DNA from: Thiothrix subterranea
GTDB taxonomy: Bacteria; Pseudomonadota; Gammaproteobacteria; Thiotrichales; Thiotrichaceae
Reading direction: 5' to 3'
NCBI RefSeq assembly: GCF_016772315.1
Contig: NZ_CP053482.1
Location: 3,529,501-3,593,500 of the forward strand
Length of the DNA: 64,000 nt
The position numbers were made by a program, and so were the translations under genes. Below, piece after piece: positions 18,814-29,535 of the stretch. The notes beneath the pieces were generated by a model, which was not told where the DNA came from, did no database searches, and saw only the letters and a list, made by a program, of their open reading frames with translations. Each line of letters begins with the position of its first letter. The stretch's first letter is position 1.

Positions 18814-19233
18814 TCATTGTTTCTTTAAGCACTCAAGATAGGCGGCTTCATCCGGGATGGTTTGGTGGCGTTGTGCCAGCCAGATGCTTTCTGCCAAACA
18901 ATCCATCATGCGGTGTTCCGCCGTGTTATTGCCGTATTTGATCACCAATTGCCGGTAAAGTTCGCGAATTCCAGTCGGGCGGTCAGTGGCGACCTGTTCG
19001 CGAATCCCAAGGTGTAAACCCATGTGCAGGAACGGGTTGGTTTCGCCATTGTCGGGCAGGTAGTCGCGTTGTATCGCGCTATCGGTCGCGGCAAGAACAT
19101 GATGGTATTCGGGGTGTTCTGCAATCACGCTGGCGATTTGGGTTTCTAACGCATCTAAGGGCTGTTTTTGTTGAAATTTCTGCCAGCATTGCGCGTAATA
19201 GCGGCGCATGGCATCGCGGTCATTGCCAAACAT
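18814..19233 (-). CDS. DUF1841 family protein
   Basis: 139 residues, cytoplasmic. The N-terminal pattern [17 protein letters not shown], LEThr-type ALETQIASVIAEHPEYH and NPFLHMGLHLGIREQV is that of DUF1841, a gammaproteobacterial family without known function. Its ATG shares a base with the nth stop (TAATG) and an AAGGAG site lies in the nth 3' end, so translation is probably coupled. Its place behind rnf and nth offers no functional clue beyond co-expression. Confidence 0.85.
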   Translation of the reverse strand: MFGNDRDAMRRYYAQCWQKFQQKQPLDALETQIASVIAEHPEYHHVLAATDSAIQRDYLPDNGETNPFLHMGLHLGIREQVATDRPTGIRELYRQLVIKYGNNTAEHRMMDCLAESIWLAQRHQTIPDEAAYLECLKKQ

Positions 19234-19865
19234 TAGACGGTTTTCTCCTTGAAATCACACAAGTCAGCAATCAGGCATTGCCCGCATTTGGGGCTACGTG
19301 CCACACAGGTGTAGCGCCCGTGCAAAATTAGCCAATGGTGCGCATCCAGCAAGTAGTCTTTAGGGATGTGTTTGAGCAAACCTTTTTCAACCGCCAGTAC
19401 GTTTTTACCGGGGGCAATACCGGTGCGATTGGCGACGCGAAAAATGTGCGTATCCACTGCCATCGTCGGTTGATGAAACGCGGTATTCAAAATCACATTT
19501 GCGGTTTTACGCCCAACACCGGGTAAGGCTTCTAAGGCGGCGCGATCTTGCGGCACGGTTGAAGCGTGTTTTTCAATCAGCAAACGGCAGGTTTCAATAA
19601 TGTTGTTGGCTTTGCTGTTAAATAAGCCAATGGTTTTAATGTAATCTTTTAAACCGTCTACACCGAGCGCATATAGCGTTTCTGGGGTATTCGCAACGGG
19701 GAATAAATGCGCGGTGGCTTTATTCACGCCTTTATCGGTGGCTTGCGCCGAAAGAATTACCGCAATCAATAATTCAAATGTGCTGTTATAAATCAATTCA
19801 GTGGTAGGGTTGGGATTCGCATCGCGCAGGCGGCGGAAGATTTCCTCCCGCTTGGCTTTATTCAT
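19233..19865 (-). CDS. nth: Endonuclease III (DNA glycosylase/AP lyase)
   Basis: 210 residues. HhH-GPD glycosylase that removes oxidised pyrimidines. Helix-hairpin-helix [17 protein letters not shown] carries the catalytic Lys, [12 protein letters not shown] the catalytic Asp, and the C-terminal cluster loop [17 protein letters not shown] supplies the four cysteines for [4Fe-4S]. Start ATG overlaps the rnfE stop, continuing the chain of 1-4 nt overlaps of the rnf operon. The rnf-nth linkage is widespread in gammaproteobacteria. Confidence 0.96.
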   Translation of the reverse strand: MNKAKREEIFRRLRDANPNPTTELIYNSTFELLIAVILSAQATDKGVNKATAHLFPVANTPETLYALGVDGLKDYIKTIGLFNSKANNIIETCRLLIEKHASTVPQDRAALEALPGVGRKTANVILNTAFHQPTMAVDTHIFRVANRTGIAPGKNVLAVEKGLLKHIPKDYLLDAHHWLILHGRYTCVARSPKCGQCLIADLCDFKEKTV

Positions 19866-20554
19866 GCGGTTTCACCGAGATTATTAATGGGCATGGTTTT
19901 AGCGGATTTAGCCGTTTGCGCCATGCGTTTGTCGATGTAATTTTTTAGCGCCACTAAAAAACCCAAACCAATAAATGCACCGGGGGGCAGGGCAGCCAGT
20001 AATAAACCTTTGAAATCATCCCCTAGGGTCAGGGTCAAGCCACGTGCGGCTTCGCCAAACATGAGGTGGGCTTGTGCAAATAATGTTCCATTGCCGACCA
20101 GTTCACGCATTCCGCCCAATACCATCAGTACCAGCATGAAGCCGATGCCCATCATCAGGCTGTCATAGCCCGCGTGTAGCGGCGGATTTTTGGAGGCATA
20201 GGCTTCCGAACGCCCGATCACAATGCAGTTGGTCACAATCAGCGGAATGAAAATGCCGAGAATATTGTAAAGGTCGTGGAAATATGCCCGAATCAGCATT
20301 TCAATCAGGGTCACATTGCCCGCAATGATCAACACAAAGGCGGGGATACGAATTTCTTCGCGGATGAAATCGCGTACCAAGGAAATTGCCAAATTTGATG
20401 CCACCAATGCCAGCAAGGTTGCCAGCCCAAGCCCCAAGCCGTTGACTACGTTGGTAGTGACGGCCATCAGCGGGCATAAGCCCAGTAATTGCACCAAGCC
20501 GGGGTTGTTTTTCCACAAGCCTGCCAGCGTTAATTCGCGGTAAGTCGCGTTCAT
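19862..20554 (-). CDS. rnfE: Rnf electron transport complex subunit E
   Basis: 230 residues from ATG 20554, chosen because AGGAG lies just upstream and it overlaps the rnfG stop as ATGA; the frame is open further upstream but that sequence is inside rnfG. Six hydrophobic helices with [17 protein letters not shown] at the N-terminus and [13 protein letters not shown] in the middle, where the conserved Cys sits. Membrane subunit of the Rnf ferredoxin:NAD oxidoreductase, homologous to RnfA. Named RsxE in E. coli. Confidence 0.95.
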   Translation of the reverse strand: MNATYRELTLAGLWKNNPGLVQLLGLCPLMAVTTNVVNGLGLGLATLLALVASNLAISLVRDFIREEIRIPAFVLIIAGNVTLIEMLIRAYFHDLYNILGIFIPLIVTNCIVIGRSEAYASKNPPLHAGYDSLMMGIGFMLVLMVLGGMRELVGNGTLFAQAHLMFGEAARGLTLTLGDDFKGLLLAALPPGAFIGLGFLVALKNYIDKRMAQTAKSAKTMPINNLGETA

Positions 20555-21198
20555 GGTTGAACTCCTGCTGAAGTTGGGATGGCAGTGAACAGCGTAGCAA
20601 AATGTTGCGCTGACCAATCCAGCGTGCGTTTGGTGGCGTTAACGACCGCACGGGGAGTAATGGTTGCACCGGTAAATTGGTCAAATTCGCCGCCGTCTTT
20701 GCGCACTGCCCAGCCTGCGGCAGTCGGGTTTTGCAGGGATTTATCAGCAAAACTCAAAATCCACGGGTGTTTGTCAGCGTCGATTTTGTCGCCCAACCCC
20801 GGTGTTTCTTTGTGCGCCAAGACACGCACCCCAGCCAGTGTTTGATCTGCACGGATACCGACAGCGAGGCGAATTTTGCCGCTGTAACCATCCGGCGCAC
20901 TGACAATGAATAACGCCGCCACGGGCAAACCTTGTTTGCTGGCACGGTACACGGTTACGTCTTCGGCACTACCGAAGTCTGCGGCAGGCAATGTCTGTTT
21001 GCTTGCCAGCAAATCGTTGTCATAGGTTTGGCTATCCACCAGCACATTCAGTTGCTTCAAGGTGGCGGCGCGTTCGTTGGCTTCCACTTGCGGCAACGTC
21101 AAGTTGTAGATAAAGGCTAGGGCGATGGTTCCCAACAAGGCAAATCCGGCAAGAAGTGCGCCTGGTTTGATAATTTCTTTCAGCAAGTTATCGCTCAT
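20551..21198 (-). CDS. rnfG: Rnf complex subunit G, covalent flavin protein
   Basis: 215 residues. One N-terminal membrane anchor (about 13-32), then a periplasmic FMN-binding domain. The motif [14 protein letters not shown] carries the Thr that receives FMN by phosphoester linkage. Electrons pass through this subunit between RnfD/E and the cytoplasmic RnfB/C side. Stop overlaps rnfE, start overlaps rnfD. Confidence 0.95.
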   Translation of the reverse strand: MSDNLLKEIIKPGALLAGFALLGTIALAFIYNLTLPQVEANERAATLKQLNVLVDSQTYDNDLLASKQTLPAADFGSAEDVTVYRASKQGLPVAALFIVSAPDGYSGKIRLAVGIRADQTLAGVRVLAHKETPGLGDKIDADKHPWILSFADKSLQNPTAAGWAVRKDGGEFDQFTGATITPRAVVNATKRTLDWSAQHFATLFTAIPTSAGVQP

Positions 21199-22229
21199 CC
21201 CCGTTGCCCCTGTTTAGTGCCATACACACGTGGTTGGGTGTAGTAATCAATCAACGGCACTGCCATATTCATAATAATCACCGAAAAGGCGATAGCATCG
21301 GGGTATCCGCCCCAAGTACGAATAATGTAGGTAAATAGCCCAATTCCCCCGGCGTAAAACAGTTTGCCGGTGGGCGTAGTGCTGGCGGATACGGGGTCAG
21401 TAGCAATGAAAAATGCCCCCAACATCGCTGCCCCGCTAAACAAATGAAACAGCGGCGATGCATACGCTTGCGGGTCAATCAGCCAGAACACGCTCGCCAT
21501 CAGCGCCAATGTTCCCAGCAATGCTACCGGAATTTGCCAGCCGATAATGCGTTGCCACAGCAACCACAAGCCGCCGAGGAGCCATGCCAAACTGACCCAC
21601 TCCCACGCTTGCCCTGCCAATAGACCAAATTGTCCCGTGGCGTAAATCTCGCTCAGCGGTTTATTCAAACTCAGGCTGACTTTGACCGCATCGAGCGGGG
21701 TAGCCGCACTCAGTGCATCCCAGCCTTGGATGCTACCGGCAAACACGTGTTGCAAGGTTTGCCCTAAACCAATCTGCGCAAAGCTGAAATCCACTGGCGC
21801 AGGCCAAATCGTCATTTGCACCGGGTAGGAGACCAACACGGCAGCATAACCAATCATCGCGGGGTTGAACGGGTTGTAACCCAGCCCACCATACAAATGC
21901 TTAGCAATCACAATCGCAAAAATCATCGCAATCGCAATCAACCACCAAGGCGAAAACGCAGGCATTGCCACCGCTAACAACCACGCCGTGACCACTGCAC
22001 TGTAATCGCTCAGAAACGGGCGTACCGGGCGTTGGCGCAATTTCAACATGCCCCATTCCAGCAACTCCGCCAAGACAATAGCCAGCACGATATTACTGAG
22101 CATTCCCCAGCCAAAATACCAGATCAGTACGGCTGTACCGGGAATCAGGGCGTACAGCACTTGGCGCATTATGCTGCTGACATCTTGTTTACCGCTCACG
22201 TAAGGGGACGTGCGTTTGCTGAAAATCAT
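21195..22229 (-). CDS. rnfD: Rnf complex subunit D
   Basis: 344 residues, about nine membrane helices. GYNPFNPAMIGYA and the segment LSAATPLDAV with the flavinylation Thr are typical of RnfD/NqrB, which carries covalent FMN facing the periplasm. The family is the presumed ion-pumping part. Starts within the last codons of rnfC. Confidence 0.95.
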   Translation of the reverse strand: MIFSKRTSPYVSGKQDVSSIMRQVLYALIPGTAVLIWYFGWGMLSNIVLAIVLAELLEWGMLKLRQRPVRPFLSDYSAVVTAWLLAVAMPAFSPWWLIAIAMIFAIVIAKHLYGGLGYNPFNPAMIGYAAVLVSYPVQMTIWPAPVDFSFAQIGLGQTLQHVFAGSIQGWDALSAATPLDAVKVSLSLNKPLSEIYATGQFGLLAGQAWEWVSLAWLLGGLWLLWQRIIGWQIPVALLGTLALMASVFWLIDPQAYASPLFHLFSGAAMLGAFFIATDPVSASTTPTGKLFYAGGIGLFTYIIRTWGGYPDAIAFSVIIMNMAVPLIDYYTQPRVYGTKQGQRG

Positions 22230-23794
22230 TCCGTGGTTTCCCCAGTAGTGGCTTGGGCTGCGGCTTCCGCTTTTTTGGCTTTAGCGCGTTCCAGTGCGGC
22301 TTGGATAGCGGCTTTTTTGCCGTCATCGGTGTTGGTTTGCGCTTGTTCTTTGTGCTTTGCCAACTTTTCGGCTTTTTCACGTTTGGCGCGTTCGAGGCGT
22401 TCCTGATGGAAATCGTGGCGTTCGCGGGCAATGTTTGCCTTGGTTTTAGCGTCGCGTTGGGTGCGAATTTCGGCTTTGGCAAAGCGGTAATAATCCACCA
22501 AGCGAATGTGGCTGGGGCAAACGTAGGCACAGCAACCGCATTCGATGCAATCAAACAAGTGGTATTGCTCGGCTTTGTCGAAATCGCGGGCGCGGCTGTG
22601 CCAGTAAAGCTGTTGTGGCAGTAAATTGGCGGGGCAGGCTTCGGCGCAGCGTCCGCAGCGGATACAGGGCAGGGCAGGTTGTTGTTCGCTCTCAGGAATG
22701 TCGCTGACCAAGATGCAGTTGGTGGCTTTGACGACAGGGATTTGGTCGCTGTGCAAGGAAATACCCATCATCGGGCCGCCCATTGCCAAACGCTTTGCCG
22801 CTGGCGTGTAACCACCGCTGTGCGCAATCAGGTGTTGAATCGGTGTACCTAACGGGACTTCGACATTGCAAGGTTGCGCCACACCTTTGCCGGTGATGGT
22901 GAGGTAACGGTCAATCAGCGGTTCACCCAAGACCACAGCGCGGTAAATGGCACGGGCGGTGGCGGGGTTGTGGCAAACAATGCCAATCGTGGATGGTCTG
23001 CCGCCGCTGGGGACTTCTTTACCGGTGAGAATTTTGATGAGCTGCTTTTCGCTGCCGCTGGGGTAAAGCGTGGGGATGGGGATAATCGCAATGCGTTGCT
23101 CACCGAGTTCCTCACGCGCGGCTTGCATGGCAGCAATCGCTTCCGGTTTATTGTCTTCAATCCCGATCAGGCAGCGTTGGGTGGCGATAATGTGCATCAT
23201 GATTTGCACGCCGCGTAAGATTTCTACGGGCTTTTCACGCATCAGCCGGTCGTCGCAGGTAATGTACGGTTCGCATTCCGCGCCGTTGATGACCAAGGCT
23301 TCGATGGGAATATTGTCATGCACATTGAGTTTGATGGCGGCAGGGAATACCGCGCCGCCCATGCCAACAATTCCCGCAGCGCAAATGCGCTGGCGTAAGA
23401 TTTCACCGTCGACTTGGCTGGGGTTGGAGTAAGTGGGCATTCGCGCATTGCCCCAGTCGTCTTTGCCGTCGGGCTTGAGGATGATGCACACATCACTCAA
23501 GCCGGAAGGGTGGGCAATCGGGCGTTCTGCAATCGCGGTAATCGTGCCGGAAGTGCTGGCGTGTACCGGCACTTTCATAAAACCGGTGTGCGAGGCAATT
23601 TCTTGCCCTTTGTAAACATAATCACCTGCTTTGACCGTGAGCGTGGGCTTGTAACCGCTGTGTTGCTGGAGGGGAATGATTAACTCCTCAGCCATTGGCA
23701 GATGCCGCACTGGGGCAGCGTTGGAATCTTCCTTGTGGTAATCCAGATGCAGCCCGCCGTGATTACGCCAGAGTTTGTGTAAGATTTGTATCAT
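22226..23794 (-). CDS. rnfC: Rnf complex subunit C, NADH/FMN and [4Fe-4S] subunit
   Basis: 522 residues, cytoplasmic. [13 protein letters not shown] and [17 protein letters not shown] form the NADH/FMN-binding (51-kDa-like) part; then [12 protein letters not shown] and [12 protein letters not shown] bind two [4Fe-4S] clusters. The last 90 residues are a Lys/Ala/Glu-rich coiled tail ([19 protein letters not shown]), shorter than the long Ala-rich tail of E. coli RsxC. Overlaps rnfB and rnfD by 4 nt. Confidence 0.96.
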   Translation of the reverse strand: MIQILHKLWRNHGGLHLDYHKEDSNAAPVRHLPMAEELIIPLQQHSGYKPTLTVKAGDYVYKGQEIASHTGFMKVPVHASTSGTITAIAERPIAHPSGLSDVCIILKPDGKDDWGNARMPTYSNPSQVDGEILRQRICAAGIVGMGGAVFPAAIKLNVHDNIPIEALVINGAECEPYITCDDRLMREKPVEILRGVQIMMHIIATQRCLIGIEDNKPEAIAAMQAAREELGEQRIAIIPIPTLYPSGSEKQLIKILTGKEVPSGGRPSTIGIVCHNPATARAIYRAVVLGEPLIDRYLTITGKGVAQPCNVEVPLGTPIQHLIAHSGGYTPAAKRLAMGGPMMGISLHSDQIPVVKATNCILVSDIPESEQQPALPCIRCGRCAEACPANLLPQQLYWHSRARDFDKAEQYHLFDCIECGCCAYVCPSHIRLVDYYRFAKAEIRTQRDAKTKANIARERHDFHQERLERAKREKAEKLAKHKEQAQTNTDDGKKAAIQAALERAKAKKAEAAAQATTGETTE

Positions 23795-24390
23795 GAAGCC
23801 ACCTTTGGCGCTTGCGCGTTGGCATCATTGGAAGGGGATGATTGTTGGGTGAGCGTGTAAACCGGATACGGCCATTTCCAAGAGGCAGGTTCGACCTTGA
23901 CGGGAACCATCGCGATGCAATCCACCGGACACGGCGGCAGGCACAGTTTGCAGCCGGTGCATTCGCTTTCAATAATGGTGTGCATGTGTTTTGCCGCGCC
24001 GACAATCGCATCCACCGGGCAGGCTTGAATGCACAAGGTGCAGCCGATGCAGGTATTTTCGTCGATGACGGCGACCAATGGCACGCTGGAATGTTCGCCG
24101 TTTTCATCGTTGAGCGGTTTGGCTTCCACACCCAGCAATTCGGCGAGGGCTTTAATCGTGGCTTCACCACCGGGTGGGCAATGGTTGATGTCGGCTTCAC
24201 CTTTGGCGATGGCTTCGGCGTAAGGGCGGCAACCGGGGAAACCGCATTGCCCGCATTGGGTTTGCGGCAGAATCGCATCCACTTTGTCCGCAATCGGGTC
24301 GCCTTCGACTTTGTAACGAATCGCGGCGTAACCCAGCAGCAAACCGAAAACGGCTGCCAGCCCGCTAATGATAAGAATGGCTGCCAACAT
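23791..24390 (-). CDS. rnfB: Rnf complex subunit B, ferredoxin-like
   Basis: 199 residues. N-terminal membrane helix (1-24), then the four-Cys motif [16 protein letters not shown] with C at NHCPPGG for one [4Fe-4S], and two ferredoxin motifs [12 protein letters not shown] and [12 protein letters not shown] for two more. Accepts electrons from soluble ferredoxin or passes them to it. First base of its ATG is shared with the rnfA stop region. Confidence 0.96.
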   Translation of the reverse strand: MLAAILIISGLAAVFGLLLGYAAIRYKVEGDPIADKVDAILPQTQCGQCGFPGCRPYAEAIAKGEADINHCPPGGEATIKALAELLGVEAKPLNDENGEHSSVPLVAVIDENTCIGCTLCIQACPVDAIVGAAKHMHTIIESECTGCKLCLPPCPVDCIAMVPVKVEPASWKWPYPVYTLTQQSSPSNDANAQAPKVAS

Positions 24391-24971
24391 CAGTGTTTCA
24401 CCAATCCAGAAAAGCCCATGAATGCCAGCGCCATTAGCCCAGCGGTAATCAAACCAATCGCGTTGCCTTGGAAGGTTTCCGGCACATCCGCAACGGCAAG
24501 GCGTTCACGAATACCCGCAAACAGCACCAAGACCAAGGTGAAACCCAGTGCCGCGCCCATGCCGTACAGCGCGGATTCAATGAAATCGTGAGTTTCCTGC
24601 ACATTCAATAATGCCACCCCCAACACGGCGCAATTGGTGGTAATCAAAGGCAGATAAATCCCCAATACGTTGTACAACACCGGGCTGCTTTTGCGAATCA
24701 CCATTTCGGTAAAGCCCACAATCGCGGCAATCACCAGAATAAAGCTGATGGTGCGCAAATATTCCAAGTGGAACGGTTCTAGCAGGTAATTGTTCACCAG
24801 ATAACTGGCAATCGACGAGAGCGTCAGCACAAACGTAGTTGCCAAACCCATGCCCATCGCGGTTTCCAGCTTTCTGGAAACCCCCATGAATGGGCATAAT
24901 CCCAAGAAGTGTGACAGGACAAAGTTATTGACCCACACCGTACCAACAATAATAAGTAAGTAATCTGTCAT
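24390..24971 (-). CDS. rnfA: Rnf complex subunit A
   Basis: 193 residues from ATG 24971, exactly the length of E. coli RsxA; the open frame extends 16 codons upstream but MTDYLL is the family start. Six helices, with [18 protein letters not shown] and [14 protein letters not shown], the two Cys-bearing half-helices that bind a membrane [2Fe-2S] in RnfA/E. First gene of the rnf operon, divergent from proA across about 170 bp. Confidence 0.95.
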   Translation of the reverse strand: MTDYLLIIVGTVWVNNFVLSHFLGLCPFMGVSRKLETAMGMGLATTFVLTLSSIASYLVNNYLLEPFHLEYLRTISFILVIAAIVGFTEMVIRKSSPVLYNVLGIYLPLITTNCAVLGVALLNVQETHDFIESALYGMGAALGFTLVLVLFAGIRERLAVADVPETFQGNAIGLITAGLMALAFMGFSGLVKH

Positions 24972-25138
24972 AAATTCAGGCTTTGGGAATGGTTTCCAGT
25001 GAATAACTGAGCGGCGCATTTTGCCATATTAGCGAGTTATAACCTACAGCAAAGCGGCTGCCTATGATAATTGTCAGAAAGATCGTAGCGCTATTTTCGT
25101 GATAATATCGACACATTGCATACCGTGAGGACTTTGAT

Positions 25139-26407
25139 TTGGACACTAATACGACGATTACCACTTACATGCAAGGCGTTGGTCAGCAAGCAAAGCAGGC
25201 TGCTCAGATCCTTGCGAACACTGAGACTAGCACTAAAAACAATGCATTGCTGCGTATTGCAGAAGTGATGTTGGAACGTGCGGACTGGCTGAAGGCTGAA
25301 AATGCCAAAGATTTGGCGGCAGGGCGCGATAAAGGGCTGGATGCGGCGATGCTGGATCGCTTAACGCTGACCGATAAAACGATTGCAGGCATGGCGGAAG
25401 GCGTGCGCCAAGTGGCGACGCTGGCTGACCCGATTGGCACGATTACCGATTTGAGCTACCGTCCGTCGGGGATTCAGGTGGGCAAAATGCGTGTACCGTT
25501 GGGCGTGGTGGGTATTATTTACGAATCGCGCCCGAATGTGACGGTGGATGCGGCAGCGTTGTGTTTGAAGTCTGGCAATGCCACGATTTTGCGCGGTGGG
25601 TCGGAGGCGATTCATTCCAATCAGGCGATTGCGGCGTGTGTACGGGCAGGCTTGGAAGCGGTCGGTTTGCCAGCGGCGTGTGTGCAAGTGGTGGAAACCA
25701 CGGATCGGGCTGCGGTGGGCGAATTGCTGCGTATGGCGCAATACGTCGATGTGATTGTGCCGCGTGGTGGTAAGGGTTTGATTGAGCGGGTGAGTGCTGA
25801 ATCGCGCATTCCGGTAATCAAGCACTTGGATGGGATTTGTCATGTGTACATTGATGATCAAGCCGATCTTGAGAAAGCGGTTAAAGTCGCGGTGAATGCC
25901 AAGACGCACCGTTACGGCGTGTGCAATGCGATGGAAACCTTGCTGGTAGCGGAAGGTGTGGCGGCGCAAGTGTTGCCGGTGTTGGCGGAAGAATACGCGG
26001 CTAAGGGTGTGGAATTGCGCGGTTGTGAGCAGACGCGAGCGCTGTTGCCTGCGTGTGTGGCGGCGACCGAAGAAGATTGGGGGACGGAATACCTGGCACC
26101 GATTTTGTCCATTAAAGTGGTGGCTGATATGGCGGAGGCGATTACGCACATTAATACTTATGGGTCGCAACATACCGATGCAATTATTACCGAGAATTAC
26201 ACGCGGGCGCGGGCATTCTTGCGGCAAGTGGATTCGAGTTCGGTGATGGTGAATGTGTCGACGCGCTTTGCCGATGGTTTTGAATACGGGTTGGGGGCGG
26301 AGATTGGGATTAGTACCGATAAGATTCATGCGCGTGGGCCGGTGGGGTTGGAAGGGTTGACGTCGCAGAAGTATGTGGTGTTGGGGGATGGGCATATTCG
26401 GGTTTGA
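25139..26407 (+). CDS. proA: Gamma-glutamyl phosphate reductase
   Basis: 422 residues, TTG start with GAGG 8 nt upstream. NADPH-dependent reduction of glutamyl-5-phosphate in proline synthesis. Aldehyde-dehydrogenase fold; [37 protein letters not shown], the catalytic Cys in [14 protein letters not shown] and YGSQHTDAI are all present. In relatives it is often followed by nadD; here an ATPase-PIN pair is inserted between them. Confidence 0.96.
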   Translation: MDTNTTITTYMQGVGQQAKQAAQILANTETSTKNNALLRIAEVMLERADWLKAENAKDLAAGRDKGLDAAMLDRLTLTDKTIAGMAEGVRQVATLADPIGTITDLSYRPSGIQVGKMRVPLGVVGIIYESRPNVTVDAAALCLKSGNATILRGGSEAIHSNQAIAACVRAGLEAVGLPAACVQVVETTDRAAVGELLRMAQYVDVIVPRGGKGLIERVSAESRIPVIKHLDGICHVYIDDQADLEKAVKVAVNAKTHRYGVCNAMETLLVAEGVAAQVLPVLAEEYAAKGVELRGCEQTRALLPACVAATEEDWGTEYLAPILSIKVVADMAEAITHINTYGSQHTDAIITENYTRARAFLRQVDSSSVMVNVSTRFADGFEYGLGAEIGISTDKIHARGPVGLEGLTSQKYVVLGDGHIRV

Positions 26408-26423
26408 TGAGGAGGATTAGGCA

Positions 26424-27890
26424 ATGCTGAAACAGATTGTATTGAAAAATTTCAAAAGCTACCGTGATCAAGCATTGCCGCTCGCGTCGCTCACGCTGAT
26501 GATCGGCGCGAATGCTTCTGGCAAAAGTAATGCGATTGAAGCTTTCCGTTTCTTGAGTTGGCTTAGTGGTGGGCAGAAGCTATCTGTTATTCAGCAGCAC
26601 TTAGATGATTCAGACCAAATTCTACGGGGTCAAATCAAGGATTTGGGATATTTAGATTCTAAGAAATTTAGTTTGGGATGCACTTTGCAAGCTAATCATA
26701 TGGGATTGGTGGGTGCTCTTGCGGGTGCTGTTGCGGGTGCTGTTGTTGTCGGTGTCGGTGCTGCTGTTGCCGGTCCTGCTCTAGGTATTTTTGGTAAGCT
26801 TAACGAATTCAAGTCGAAAAATGAAAATCCTGAGTTCTTGGATGGGTTGCCGTTGATATGGGAGAAATTTGAAATTACATTAGAAGCTCGTGATGATGAT
26901 TTACATATTGTCCAAGAGCAAATATTGCCACGCTCAGATGGTGCAGAAAAATTTCCCCTCTATTGGATAGAAAAACCATCCGAAGGTTTAAGCGATGACA
27001 TTCGTGTTGCCTATAATAACTTTAAGCATGGAGAACATAAGCCCCATGTGGCTTGTATAGATCAGATAGCAATTATGTGTCAATTAGAAAGTCCAGCAAC
27101 ATTTGCGCATGAGCATGATAGGTCAAAACGGGAAATTCCTTTAACCATTAAACGTTTTCAACATTTCTTGGAAAATACACTTTTTCTTGATCCTGTTCCT
27201 AGTCTAATGCGGTGTGATAGTTACCCAGAAAAGAATTTGCGCGTCAATTGTTCCAATCTTTCAGGTGTTCTTTATCATCTTTGGCAGCAAGAGCCGCTAC
27301 GTGAAGGTATAATCGAGTTTATCAAAAGCTTACCGGAACAAGATGTCAAAAATATACAGTTCTTTGAAGATCGGCGTGGGCGAGTCGCTTTGGAGTTGAT
27401 TGAAAATTTTGGTGGAAAAGAGAGGGCGTGCCCTGTCGAATTGTTGTCCGATGGTACGTTGCGAGTGTTAGCTATTGCGGCGGCTGTGTTATCTGCGCCT
27501 AAGGGTTCTACAGTGGTGTTGGAGGAGGTTGATAACGGTGTGCATCCTTCCCGTGCTCATCATTTGCTGGAAACCATGCAAAATGAGGCTAAACGCCGCA
27601 ATATCCGTTTATTACTCACCACGCATAATCCCGCATTGATGGATGCTTTGCCTGACGATGCCTTAGGCGATGTGGTGTTTTGTTATCGTGATCCACAGGA
27701 AGGGGATAGCCGTTTAGTTCGACTAAGTGACTTGCCAGACTACGTTGAATTAGTAGTAAGGGGCACTTTAGGTGATTTGGTAACACATGGTATTGTTGAT
27801 CGCTTTGTAAAATGTCCAACAACGCCAGAAGCAAAGAAACAAAAAGCACTTGATTGGTTGGCACATTTGCAAGGAGATGATGTGCTATGA
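26424..27890 (+). CDS. AAA family ATPase with internal glycine-zipper segment
   Basis: 488 residues. Walker A GANASGKS at 28-35; LSDGTLRVLAIAAAVL is the ABC-like signature; VVLEEVDNGVHPSRAHHLLE is Walker B and LLTTHNPALMDAL the H-loop: an AAA_21/OLD-type ATPase. Unusual is residues 93-124, a Gly/Ala/Val stretch (GALAGAVAGAVVVGVGAAV) that looks like a glycine-zipper membrane hairpin in the middle of the ATPase. GAGGAGG precedes the ATG. It overlaps (ATGA) a PIN-domain gene, now split by an insertion sequence. Probably one half of a two-gene defence or toxin module; that role is inferred. Confidence 0.85.
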   Translation: MLKQIVLKNFKSYRDQALPLASLTLMIGANASGKSNAIEAFRFLSWLSGGQKLSVIQQHLDDSDQILRGQIKDLGYLDSKKFSLGCTLQANHMGLVGALAGAVAGAVVVGVGAAVAGPALGIFGKLNEFKSKNENPEFLDGLPLIWEKFEITLEARDDDLHIVQEQILPRSDGAEKFPLYWIEKPSEGLSDDIRVAYNNFKHGEHKPHVACIDQIAIMCQLESPATFAHEHDRSKREIPLTIKRFQHFLENTLFLDPVPSLMRCDSYPEKNLRVNCSNLSGVLYHLWQQEPLREGIIEFIKSLPEQDVKNIQFFEDRRGRVALELIENFGGKERACPVELLSDGTLRVLAIAAAVLSAPKGSTVVLEEVDNGVHPSRAHHLLETMQNEAKRRNIRLLLTTHNPALMDALPDDALGDVVFCYRDPQEGDSRLVRLSDLPDYVELVVRGTLGDLVTHGIVDRFVKCPTTPEAKKQKALDWLAHLQGDDVL

Positions 27891-27911
27891 GCAGTATCTG
27901 CTTAATTGATA

Positions 27912-29049
27912 TACCAATCAGTGCCATAAAATGGCTTTCTAGTAATCAAGTAAATATGGTTAACTGACGGTCAATAAAGGCAACTATGAGTAATGTATGA
28001 CATTAAAAATCACCTTCACTGATGATGAGGTAGCGGAGCTGTTCTACTGGAAGGAGCGCCACCCTCATCCCAGAGTCCGTAAGAAAATGTCCGTGCTGTA
28101 CCTGAAATCCCAACAGTTGACGCATAAGGAAATCAAACGATTGGAAAGGATTACAGAAGCCACGCTGCTTGCCTACCTAAACGCCTACCAACAACCTAAC
28201 GGTTTAGAAGCTCTTAAAGAAATACGCTTCAATAAACCAAAGAGTGATTTGATGGCATATAAAGACAAGATTGAGACCTATTTTCGTGAATATCCACCCG
28301 CGACCAGCAAGGCAGCAGCCGCCAAGATTGAGGAGCTGACAGGCATCAAACGCAGCGAGGACAGGGTACGTATCTTTATGAAGAAAATAGGGATGGACAT
28401 CCGTAAAGTGGGGATGATACCCGCCAAAGCTGATGTGGAAGCACAAGAAAAGTTCTTGGAAAATGAACTTAAACCGCGCATTCAAGAGGCTCAAGAAGGT
28501 AAACGCGCCCTTTTTTTGTCGATGCCGCCCACTTCGTTTTAGCACCGTTTCTGGGATTTTTGTGGTCATTTTCCCGCGTATTCATCAAAGCGCCCTGTGG
28601 TCGACAACGTTACAACGTATTGGGCGCACTCAATGTGATAACACTGCAACTGATCACCCTCACTAACGATACCTATATCAACGCTGGCAGCGTGTGTGAA
28701 TTATTGGAAAAAATTGCAGCGTTAGCACTCAAAATACCGATCACGTTGGTCTTGGATAATGCCAAGTATCAACGCTGTGAAGCCGTGTTTGCCTGTGCGA
28801 AAAGGCTCAATATTGAACTATTGTTTTTACCGACCTATTCACCCAACCTCAATCTGATTGAACGGTTGTGGAAGTTCGTCAAGAAAAAATGCTTGTACTC
28901 GAAGTACTATGATAAGTTTCCCGCTTTCAAGTCGGCCATCACCAACTGTCTCGACAAGCTGGATACTGATCACAAGAAAGAACTGGCACAGTTGATGACA
29001 ACAAACTTTCAAACCTTTAAAAATGTTCAAGTCTTGGCGCTGTGAGGTA
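27912..29049 (+). mobile_element. IS630-family insertion sequence, complete
   Basis: 1138 bp. Terminal inverted repeats TACCAATCAGTGCCA (left) and TACCTCACAGCGCCA (right, reverse complement) agree at 11 of 15 positions. It is flanked by TA (27910-27911 and 29050-29051), the target duplication typical of the Tc1/IS630 group. It carries one transposase in two overlapping frames. Confidence 0.92.
27997..29045 (+). CDS. IS630-family transposase, made by -1 frameshifting
   Basis: The first frame (27997-28542) encodes the helix-turn-helix and linker region; the second, up to 29045, the catalytic domain. At 28511-28517 a run of seven T in CTT TTT TTG allows a -1 slip that joins ALFF to VDAAHFVLAPFLG, restoring the first catalytic Asp. 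The second Asp is in LVLDNAKYQ and the Glu in LPTYSPNLNLIERLWKF. Frame-split transposases are common in this family, so the element is probably functional rather than decayed. Confidence 0.85.
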
Positions 29050-29535
29050 TACTAGTGTATTTACGAATTTACTTAATGTGCCGGGGCGTAATCAGGATAA
29101 AGCTAAGGTTATCCAAGCCTATCGAGAGTACGCAGAACTTGGATGTAAATTTATTCTACCGATAGCAACAATTTTTGAAACAGGTAATCATATTTCTCAA
29201 AATGGTGATGGTCGGATACGTCGTGCAACAGCTCAGCGTTTTATTACTGAAGTGAAAGCTGCTTTTGACGGTTCTGCTCCATGGTCGCCTGCTGAAATAC
29301 CGACAGAACAAGAGATTTTATTATGGTTAGAGGATTTTCCTCAGAGAGCTGGAGAGAATAAATCATCAGATAAACCTAATGAGGGTACAAGCCTGGGTGA
29401 TTTAACCATCATCAAAGAGTTCGATAAATGTTGCGGTCGTTTCTCGATGAGCGAAATTTTTGTATGGTCACTTGATAGCGATTTACAGCGATGCCACTAT
29501 CGTCCTTATTTGGACAGTAAGCAAGGTGCTGCTTA

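Noticed and set aside
25361-26395. Long minus-strand frame opposite proA
   Set aside because: Arg/His-rich composition typical of an antisense shadow; proA is unambiguous.
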